Shown here: positions 57,695 to 64,000 of the stretch, piece by piece
Layout: each line of letters opens with the position of its first letter
How positions within the stretch are numbered: position 1 is the stretch's first letter
Made by a program: the position numbers and the translations under genes
DNA from: Akanthomyces muscarius
Taxonomy: Eukaryota > Ascomycota > Sordariomycetes > Hypocreales > Cordycipitaceae
NCBI RefSeq assembly: GCF_028009165.1
Contig: NC_079244.1
Span: forward strand, 3,658,001-3,722,000
DNA: 64,000 nt
Reading direction: 5' to 3'
Notes under the pieces: generated by a model
Database searches by the model: none
What the model saw: only the letters and a program-made list of their open reading frames with translations
Told to the model about the DNA's origin: nothing

Positions 57695-58181
57695 ATGTCT
57701 GGGCAGCTCGAGATCACGAACCCCGACACCATCGCTCCACCAAAGTCGACGTATTCTCATGTGTCAAGCTTCTCAGTGACTAGCCCTTGCCGCATTATAT
57801 CCATCGCGGGCCAAGCTGGTATCGACAAGAGCTATGAGCTCGTGGCTTTGGATCTTGACGCTCAAGTCAAAGCAGCATTGGAGAATTTACGAGCATGTCT
57901 AGAATCGGTCGGCGCGGGACCAAAGGATGTCATTCGAGTCACGCATTATATTGTCGGTTATGATGAAAAAGACCGGGCGTGGTCAAGGCACTTTGTGGAT
58001 TTCTTTCTGGGAAACCCGCCTCCGGCAACGCTTGTGCCAGGTGAGCCCTCCTTCTCAACTCTTGTCTTTTATACGTGCAAGAGTTTTGAGCTGATCATGC
58101 TTTCTCTCGTGCACAGTGTCTAGACTAGCCTGGCCGGGCTGGCTCTATGAGATAGAGGCACAAGCAGTTGTGTATGGTTAA
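57695..58181 (+). CDS. Rid-family (YjgF/YER057c/UK114) protein
   Basis: Two exons (57695-58040, 58117-58181) give 136 aa. The 76-nt intron splits the conserved PATLVPVSRLAWPGWLYEIE block, so the last 21 residues come from the second exon. Family signs are RIISIAGQAGID, QVKAALENLRACLESVGAG, VIRVTHYIVGY and the ending EIEAQAVV. Arg in VSRLA and Glu in YEIEA correspond to the residues that line the active pocket of RidA. RidA hydrolyses reactive enamine/imine intermediates. The N-terminal portion is more like the Rid subgroups of fungi with uncertain substrates. No targeting peptide is evident, so a cytosolic site is likely. Confidence 0.9.
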
Positions 58182-59459
58182 ATCAGCTGTATCAGGTCAA
58201 CGTCCGATGGCGCGGGAAAATGTGATTCAGCAATCGTCGCATGCTGTCAAGGCGGCCACTACTGTGGAAGCGCTTATAGTACAACTGCCACTTAGCCTGC
58301 TTCCCTTCGTAGTTGTTATGGTAGCCATCTGATCTACTTTTGGTCATCAATACATTGCAAATTTTTATTCCAGGCTGTAAAGTCCCTTCCTTAGTCAAAC
58401 GGCGTCTGTACTCGTAGTCAAACCAAATGCACGCTGAGAGGCCGGCCCGAGTCAGTCTTGACAATCTGATTCCAGCTCACCTCTATTCCCATGTTAATCG
58501 GGGAAGCTATGTGGGACCTCGAAAGTGCAGTTCACTAGCCGAATGATTGAAAACCTCTCGTCGCGGGTGTGGACAGATGCCATGGGCTACGCACGGCCAG
58601 TTCACTTAGGTGACGGCTTTCGCGCAGAACGTCGATCCAAAACTCGGTAGTTATAAGCTTAACTATCCCTCATCCACCTACAGTCCCCGTCAGTTTGCTA
58701 AACCCGAAAAGGCAGCCAAGACGCATGGCAGGAATGTACTACTAGGTAATCTGACAGCCTTGGATTGTAGACACACCGAGGCGAAAGCCGTGGTAGTAGA
58801 CAAAAGTAAAGCAACAACACTTACTTCGACATGGTTCGACCGGCATCATGTGCCCATCAGTTTGTGCGCATTTGACAGGATAACTGTACACTGGTAGAAT
58901 TCCATCCATTTAAAATTGATCAAATGGAAGGCTAGGCGTCTAGAGGCTAACCTAACCCGGCAGCCAAGACGCATGTCCATCGTACTAGCTAGTTAACTGG
59001 CGCAAAGTTACTTGCACGCTTGCGTGAAAGATCTACATTGATATCAAATCAGAAACTATCTCAACATTACCAATAATATAAAGCCTATCGCCGAGATTTT
59101 CGATTACAATGCGGTATGTGATGCGATACCTGACAAATAGGAACATCGTGCATGCCGCCGACGCTTACCCGTAAGACTCGCAACGACACCAGGTCAAAAG
59201 CCGTCTCAACATTGACGCTCGACTTGAGCAGTTGCCGAAACTGTTGATTACAAACGCAGCATCTGATGTGATGCCTGAAAAATAGGAAAAACATTCACCG
59301 TCGGTCGCAAGAGACTGGCCCTTATAAAGAGTAGTGTTGTTCTCTGATTGAACTGGCACATGTAGCCTCATGCGATCTACAAGTGCTCCTTCAATTCAAA
59401 GTCGATTCTTCTTTTTCCTGCAAGCTGTCCTGCCATTAGACTGCCTTCCATCATTCATC
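58182..59459. other. Intergenic region with a diverged direct repeat
   Basis: 1.3 kb without a supported gene. It holds the repeat pair annotated at 59058-59294. It also holds a short repeat, GGCAGCCAAGACGCATG, at about 58713 and 58963, each followed within 20 bp by GTACTA. The right end is the promoter of the arginase-like gene. Confidence 0.5.
59058..59294. repeat. Diverged direct repeat of about 89 bp
   Basis: Copy one (59058-59146) and copy two (59205-59294) share a CTCAACATT start, a CGATTACAA / TGATTACAA middle, TGTGATGC and an AAATAGGAA...ACAT end. The period is about 147 bp. Both lie within 410 bp upstream of the arginase-like start codon. Confidence 0.65.
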
Positions 59460-60356
59460 ATGGCTTATTCATCCATTACCATCATTTCAGTGCCGTACCA
59501 CGTTGGCATGTACGGCGAAAGGGTGGGAGAGGGCCCTTTGCGACTCCTCCGTCATGGGCTAGACCAACAAGTCGCCAAAATTGCGCCAACACACTACAGC
59601 GACATCAGCCACGTCGACGACTTTGAAGGCGAGATTGGCAAGACCTTTGAAGTCATCCGCCGCGTCTCCAAGGCAGTATCTCAAGCTGTGGCTGCCAACT
59701 CTTTCCCGCTGATTCTTGCCGGGAACTGCAACGCCAGCGTCGCGGCCGCTGCGGGACTCAGCTCGTCTCACCCGGATCTAGGCGTGATTTGGCTCGACGC
59801 CCATGACGACTTGGAGACGCCATCGACACATGAAAATGGATATCTGGATGGCATGGCGGCATCCATCATGACGGGCAGCAGCTGGCACAAGCTGGCGAGC
59901 ACGGTTCCAGGACATGTTCCACTGGCGCTGAAAAATGTCGTGTACGGAGGCTTGCGCGTTGTCGCGAGCGACCAGCAGCGTGTCATCCAAGAAGCAGGTG
60001 TCGATGCGGTCTGGGGAAGTGCAACAAAAATGGTCGATTTCGAAGCAGAGCTGTGCGCACTGCTGCAGCGCCGAAAATTAGGCAGTGCGCATGTTCACCT
60101 CGATCTCGACGTCCTTGACGAGTCTCTCGGTCGAGTAAATGAATATCCTTCTGCTGGTGGCTTTCTCGCGGAAGACTTAAAAAAGGTCATGGCAATGATT
60201 CCGACTCAGGTTCAACCTACTTCTCTGGTGATTTGCGGCTTCAACCCGCGTTTGGAGGGCGGAAACACGATTGCTAGGCTTGCCGTCGAAGCTGCGCGCT
60301 GCTTCGTCTCAAGCTTGGAAAAGAATGGGCATTTGGTGCCAAACCTTGGCAATTAA
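59460..60356 (+). CDS. Arginase/ureohydrolase-fold protein, variant metal site
   Basis: A single exon gives 298 aa from the ATG at 59460. An upstream in-frame ATG at 59370 would add 30 residues with a Phe-run and is less likely, because the fold starts at ITIISVPYHVG. The second metal motif is normal (IWLDAHDDLETP, with Asp-Ala-His-Asp-Asp), and the third is HLDLDVLDES. The first motif, GGDHS in canonical arginases, reads AGNCNASVAAAAG here, so the usual histidine ligand is missing. The protein is therefore assigned to the ureohydrolase superfamily only, not to arginase or agmatinase activity. The substrate could be another guanidino or formimino compound, or none. Its stop codon overlaps the stop of the convergent ORF on the other strand. 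Confidence 0.85.
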   Translation: MAYSSITIISVPYHVGMYGERVGEGPLRLLRHGLDQQVAKIAPTHYSDISHVDDFEGEIGKTFEVIRRVSKAVSQAVAANSFPLILAGNCNASVAAAAGLSSSHPDLGVIWLDAHDDLETPSTHENGYLDGMAASIMTGSSWHKLASTVPGHVPLALKNVVYGGLRVVASDQQRVIQEAGVDAVWGSATKMVDFEAELCALLQRRKLGSAHVHLDLDVLDESLGRVNEYPSAGGFLAEDLKKVMAMIPTQVQPTSLVICGFNPRLEGGNTIARLAVEAARCFVSSLEKNGHLVPNLGN

Positions 60357-60913
60357 AGGTACAGTTTACGGCAAGGAACATGCCAGCAAGGTCCAAATTC
60401 GTTATCGCTGCCATTCTCCGGAAGCCAGCGCCACCAGGAGACTCGGCGCGTGACAAAGTGAAGAAGCGCCTGGGAAAGGTAACACCCGGCGGCCAGGCGA
60501 GCCACGTACCCGACAACAAAGCCACCGAGAAACTGGAGCGAAGCGAGGGCCATCCAGCCACTCTCACGAGCCTCAATCGTATCCATGACGAGGTCTAGGT
60601 AACCCCAAAACATCCATGTAACGACATGTTCCGCTGTGCAAACGAGGTCCTCGGCTTTAAGTTCGCGGCTCGACGGCACGCGTAGTGCCCGAAAGCCAGC
60701 CAAGCCATACATGTGCATAACGATGAGGGGCCAGAGCTCTACTTGCCAGCGGAAAATGACCCTGTTTACGGTCAAGAAAGCGGCAAGGACCACGGCATTC
60801 CACACAAGAAGGGCCTCGCAACGGAGCCTTGATCGGCCGACCGAGGGCAGGAAGGGGTATGCTAGGACGGGCAGCAGGCATGTAGCCGGGAACAAGATTT
60901 GGCAACTGAGCAT
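60353..60913 (-). CDS. Unknown small membrane protein
   Basis: A single frame of 186 aa starts at a true ATG (60913). Hydrophobic segments include LVWNAVVLAAFLTVN, ELWPLIVMHMYGLAGF and LASLQFLGGFVVGYVARLAAG; two or more helices are likely. The C-terminus (SQALLHFVTRRVSWWRWLPEN) is matched by a decayed copy near 62585-62700, showing that this is a real, duplicated sequence. The family is unknown to me. It overlaps the end of the arginase-like gene by 4 bp, tail to tail. Confidence 0.55.
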   Translation of the reverse strand: MLSCQILFPATCLLPVLAYPFLPSVGRSRLRCEALLVWNAVVLAAFLTVNRVIFRWQVELWPLIVMHMYGLAGFRALRVPSSRELKAEDLVCTAEHVVTWMFWGYLDLVMDTIEARESGWMALASLQFLGGFVVGYVARLAAGCYLSQALLHFVTRRVSWWRWLPENGSDNEFGPCWHVPCRKLYL

Positions 60914-61364
60914 GATTCTAGTATCTATTGTCCTTGGTTAATAATAATCTCTCGCGTTTTCACAGCATTCAACGTAGCACGTACTGTTTGTGTGCGGTAG
61001 GTGATGCAAAGGCTCGATCAGGTCGTCAAGTTTGTCTAGCAGTCAGGAGGTAGTGTAGACTGGTTAGATAGAAGACGCACGACTTTGCATAGAAGGTGTA
61101 GGACACGATGGTTTAATATGCCCCTACGACAGAGAGTGTGCAGGCTGGAAACTACAATTAAACTTTTGGATTTTGACAAGCTTGCGACGGATGGCATCAG
61201 CGGCACGGGCTAAGGTGACTTGTCCAGATAGTCACTCCCGCCACTGCACTACACGAATTCTATCCAAATAGGCAATGGATAGCTTAAGCGCTAGATTTAT
61301 TGTGACAGTCATTCCTTTTTTGAATCTAGTCTTAGCTGTACTCACCGACAGAAAAGTGCCCAGT
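60914..61364. other. Intergenic region, no gene seen
   Basis: About 450 bp, promoter of the gene at 60353-60913 on the minus strand and 3' flank of the pseudogene. No gene is seen. Confidence 0.5.
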
Positions 61365-62016
61365 TTAGAAAGCAGCAATGAGGCCCGTGGTGATGCAAAC
61401 GCTCAAACGCCCGTCGAAGTAGTAGCACCCATGGAATATTGAATGGTCAAAGGGGATGATGGCGTCGTCCTCGCCGGGAAGCAGCGAGGCCTGGACGCGG
61501 ACGAGGATGACGTGGGTGGGAATGATGAGGGCGGTGCCGAGGAAGGCGGAGACACGGCGATGACGATGAGCTTGGCCGCGTCGGTGCCGGTGACGTCGCT
61601 GACGTCGGTGCGGCCGCCGTCGCGGACCTCGGGCAGGTGAACGCCGAGCAGCGCAAAGAGGACGGTGGGCACCCAGCGGACGAACTCGAGGGCGACCCAG
61701 TGGAGGAGGATGGGCCGCCAGGTGGCGTCGAAGGCGCGCTTGAAGTGCGGGAGGCGGCGAAGTGGGAGACGCCAGGGACGGGATGCGTCATGACTATGTG
61801 CACCCAGGCCGCGGAGAACTGGATGAGGGTAAGGGAGGCGAGGAGGGAGGGAGGCGAGGAGGGAGGGAGGCGAGGAGGGAGGGAGGCGAGGAGGGTGGCG
61901 ACGGGGTTGAAGAAGAGGCCGATGTCCTGGGTGAAGAGCTGGACGAGGACGGCGGATATGAGGTACTGTATGAGCTGGAAGAGGAACAGGACAGTTTTTA
62001 TTGTCTTTGGTGCCAA
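61365..62016 (-). pseudogene. Frameshifted membrane-protein pseudogene
   Basis: Three successive minus-strand frames carry one protein's pieces. Frame one reads FLFQLIQYLISAVLVQLFTQ, DIGLFFNPVATLLASL and LIQFSAAWVHIVMTHP. Frame two takes over at about 61770 with LPHFKRAFDATWRPILLHWV and RWVPTVLFALLGVH. Frame three starts near 61580 with FLGTALIIPTHVILVRVQAS and EDDAIIPFD, stopping at 61365-61367. Both shifts are single-base. This resembles a Pezizomycotina family of multi-helix membrane proteins; the name is not certain. The 5' end is not identifiable (an in-frame stop precedes frame one). A 48-bp minisatellite insertion lies in frame one. Confidence 0.75.
61834..61899. repeat. 16-bp minisatellite in the pseudogene
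   Basis: Four copies of GAGGCGAGGAGGGAGG (plus strand) repeat head to tail, with the C of each copy at 61839, 61855, 61871 and 61887. Three extra units add 48 bp, which is 16 codons, so this expansion alone keeps the frame although each 16-bp step would break it. Confidence 0.9.
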
Positions 62017-63170
62017 AGCTTAGTTTTCTGAAAAATAAAAATAAAAAGGCTCTTACAAGCCCGGACCTCATTGAGGCTTGGGGACTGCCGAATCTTAATG
62101 CCACTATTGCTTATGACCATGACACATCGCAAAAATCTTATATTCTATTGCTGAACCATATTCGGAAGACACTAAAATTATCGCAAACGAGAGATCGTTT
62201 CTCAGGTAAGCTACTAGGCCGTGCTAAGAAAACGCACCCTCGCCGGTGCTGCAGTCGTGATGCGTCTTGACTTTGCAGAAATTTGCGCCTTGTTAAACGG
62301 AGTAATAGTGAATAGAACGGGACCTAAATCATAGTGTGACACAGAAATCTGGGCTGTTATGTACGTCTAACAGGAGCGTGGATAGAGCGCACGTCAATGC
62401 TTTTAAGTGATTACTAGGTTATTGTATTAGATTTGGATTCTTTTATACACAGATTCGTTGATCTGGTGAGTGGGAGAGACGTGGGAGGGTAGCGGTGGGA
62501 CTTACTGACAGGAAACACATGAAACCAGAGTTTTGCGACGGCTGGTGCAGGTAAAATTTTCTTCTCTCCGGAAATGTCTCGTAGTCAATGGTCTAGAAGC
62601 CTGTGCCACCAGGAGACTCGGCGTTTGATGAAGTGGAAAATGCTTGCAAAAGGTAGCGCCTGGATAACCGCTCTAGCGGCATATATGTTGTAGGGCTTTG
62701 TAGATGAGCGATGTAGTGCGTTCAGATGAGATGAGTATGTTAGGTCGATGTGCTGCAATCCAAGAGGTCGCTCGCCAAATGCTGGTATATCCAAAATCTA
62801 GGATCGTCCTCAGTCCATCGAGGTAGATGAAGGGGTTCGATGCAAATTGAAAAAGTGAGCTGTTGCGTTGACATCCTGGGTGCTGCCTCATGCTGGTCTT
62901 CGACATCGTGTACTAGTGTACGCCGGGGATAGCAGCTGCAAAAGAACTGCAATTGTCTCGATGGGTCGGGGAAGGAAGATGTTGAAACAGATGTGAATTT
63001 TGACGCATCCTTTTTTTTCCATTGTCTCGGCCTGCTCGTCGAAGTAGACAGGTAGTGAGGCCGCTGATGGTGGGACGTTTCGAATCATTTGTGACATGCT
63101 CTCCTGAGTCCAGAGCAGATGGATCGACAAAACAGATTCGCTACTGATACTTCGATTGAGCGAAGCTCTA
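62017..63170. other. Accessory region with decayed ORF fragments
   Basis: No intact gene is supported. A branch-point-free but strong acceptor-like pyrimidine tract (about 62030-62050, minus strand) lies just upstream of the pseudogene. The segment at 62585-62700 matches the 3' end of the gene at 60353. Other frames are short. Confidence 0.5.
62585..62700 (-). pseudogene. Decayed paralogue of the 60353-60913 membrane protein
   Basis: The minus-strand frame ends FHFIKRRVSWWHRLLDH, aligning with LHFVTRRVSWWRWLPEN of the neighbour. The DNA match extends over about 45 bp, including GCCACCAGGAGACTCGGCG in both. Upstream similarity is lost, so only the 3' part is recognisable. Confidence 0.6.
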
Positions 63171-63474
63171 CTGGAAACAAGAACCGCCTTTCTGATTCTG
63201 ATTGCCCTTCTTCTCTTGAGAGTGGCCCAGCCCTGAGACGAAAGGGGGTGGAGAGGTGGCCTGCTGGTGGAAATAGCTGGAAATAAGAGCCCTCTTTCCG
63301 ATTCTGATTGTCCTTTTGCTATTTAGAGCGGCCTAGGCCTGAGATAAAAAGGGGGGGGGCTGCTGGTAGAAGTGGCTGGAAATAAGAGCCGTCTTTTTTA
63401 TTCTGATTGTCCTTTTACTCTTCGGAGCGGCCTGGGCCTGAGACGAAAGGGGGGGTGCCTGCTGGCGGAGGTGG
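63171..63474. repeat. Tandem repeat of about 100 bp, three copies
   Basis: Copies begin with CTGGAAACAAGAACCG (about 63171), CTGGAAATAAGAGCCC (about 63278) and CTGGAAATAAGAGCCG (about 63376). Each continues with TTCTGATTG, GCGGCCTGGGCCTGAGAC-like sequence, a G-run and CTGCTGG. The unit length varies (about 107 and 98 bp), mainly through the G-run. Confidence 0.9.
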
Positions 63475-63549
63475 CGAGGCATTGTCATGACCCGGATGGT
63501 GGGTGCTTAGAAAAGGTAGCGCGAGCGTGCCCAACGGTTAGGCCCGTGT

Positions 63550-63993
63550 TCAGAGATACATGCCAGGCGGGGGCTGAGTAATCTCGTGAAGGGGGAGAAT
63601 TGTCTCCGTTGAACGCCTCGGACGGAGGCGGGACCAAGCTCTCTGGTGAAGCTTGTGGACGTAGCACCACGTCGGGAACGTGAAGACGAAGAAGGCCAGT
63701 CTTGCAGTTTCCTTCAGTGGCTCCTTGTCCGACCAGAGCAATAGTGCGACCGCACCCGTGACCTTATCCAAGGCACTCTTGACGGCATCCAGGTCGAGGA
63801 AATCGATGATGAAATCGAACGCTGCGGCCGAAAAGGCCGGGGAGGAGAAAAAAGAAGACATCAGCGATAATAGATATAGGTAACGTGAGGAGAAAGGAAC
63901 AAGAAAGAATACAGTAAAGCGTCGGGCATCGTCACATATTACCTTTGTACGGTCGAGCAACAAACATGGCAAGAACTCTCGCCATGTGCCCAT
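63550..63993 (-). CDS. Unknown ORF at the window edge
   Basis: A minus-strand frame of 147 codons from an ATG at 63993, or 103 codons from an ATG at 63861. The start may lie beyond the window. From the internal ATG it reads MSSFFSSPAFSAAAFDFIID, then SALDKVTGAVALLLWSDKEP and LAFFVFTFPTWCYVHKL, ending near PLHEITQPPPGMYL. One or two hydrophobic stretches are present. No family is recognised and coding status is uncertain. Confidence 0.4.
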   Translation of the reverse strand: MGTWREFLPCLLLDRTKVICDDARRFTVFFLVPFSSRYLYLLSLMSSFFSSPAFSAAAFDFIIDFLDLDAVKSALDKVTGAVALLLWSDKEPLKETARLAFFVFTFPTWCYVHKLHQRAWSRLRPRRSTETILPLHEITQPPPGMYL

Positions 63994-64000
63994 TTCGGCA

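Noticed and set aside
58610..58897. 95-codon plus-strand frame between the Rid and arginase-like genes
   Set aside because: Starts at a GTG only, has no recognisable domain and no neighbouring exons.
1..64000. CRISPR array, bacterial operon or intact transposon
   Set aside because: Tandem repeats found are contiguous without unique spacers, and genes have eukaryotic introns. No transposase, integrase or reverse transcriptase motif was seen.

Overview
This window is nuclear DNA from a filamentous ascomycete, most likely a Sordariomycete; Hypocreales is my inference. Genes lie on both strands at about one per 2.5-3 kb. Most are interrupted by 45-100 nt introns with GTRNGT-like donors, CTAAC-like branch points and CAG/TAG acceptors. 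Several products belong to Pezizomycotina families: a HET-domain protein, a LUFS-domain Flo8/Som1 regulator and a Ste2-type pheromone receptor. No bacterial operons, rRNA, tRNA or CRISPR array were seen. Exon joins were worked out by hand from frame continuity and splice signals.

Layout. 0.8-3.2 kb: membrane-anchored DUF4097-like protein (+). 4.5-6.7 kb: HET-domain protein (+). 7.6-13.3 kb: very large DDX60/Ski2-like helicase (+, 5 exons). 13.8-16.6 kb: OPT oligopeptide transporter (-, 7 exons, one of 9 nt). 18.1-18.7 kb: unknown small protein. 19.5-21.1 kb: unknown protein built on about 34 uninterrupted heptads (-). 22.8-23.6 kb: broken coiled-coil ORF beside a 130-bp tandem repeat. 23.8-25.5 kb: ESCRT-I Vps23 (+). 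26.8-28.1 kb: Ste2 receptor (+). 28.4-30.4 kb: unknown Ser/Pro-rich protein (-). 31.07-31.36 kb: 62-residue Tom6 (-). 31.7-32.5 kb: conserved unknown (+). 33.1-35.6 kb: Som1/Flo8 regulator (-). 37.5-38.3 kb: TRAPP Bet3 (-), divergent from the U5 snRNP 40K WD-repeat protein (38.6-39.8 kb, +). 41.4-42.6 kb: two-TM unknown (+). 44.3-45.0 kb: seven-knuckle Gis2/CNBP protein (+). 46.6-47.6 kb: coiled-coil unknown (+). 48.1-49.7 kb: UBR7/Mlo2 (-), divergent from MCM2 (50.3-52.9 kb, +), whose promoter carries three MluI cell-cycle boxes. 54.3-57.3 kb: 928-residue membrane glycoprotein (+). 57.7-58.2 kb: Rid-family protein (+). 59.5-60.4 kb: arginase-fold protein with an altered metal motif (+). 60.4-64 kb: small membrane ORFs, a frameshifted pseudogene with a 16-bp minisatellite, a decayed paralogue fragment and a 100-bp tandem repeat.

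Most of 23.8-57 kb is housekeeping: endosomal sorting, Golgi tethering, splicing, mitochondrial import, mRNA binding, ubiquitination and replication licensing. The two flanks (about 18-23.7 kb and 58-64 kb) look like accessory DNA, with unknown proteins, decayed ORFs and diverged tandem repeats. The most unusual items are the heptad-array protein, the arginase-like protein with a non-canonical first metal motif, the MCM2 gene with a 5-nt first coding exon behind an MCB cluster, and the 60-64 kb decay zone.
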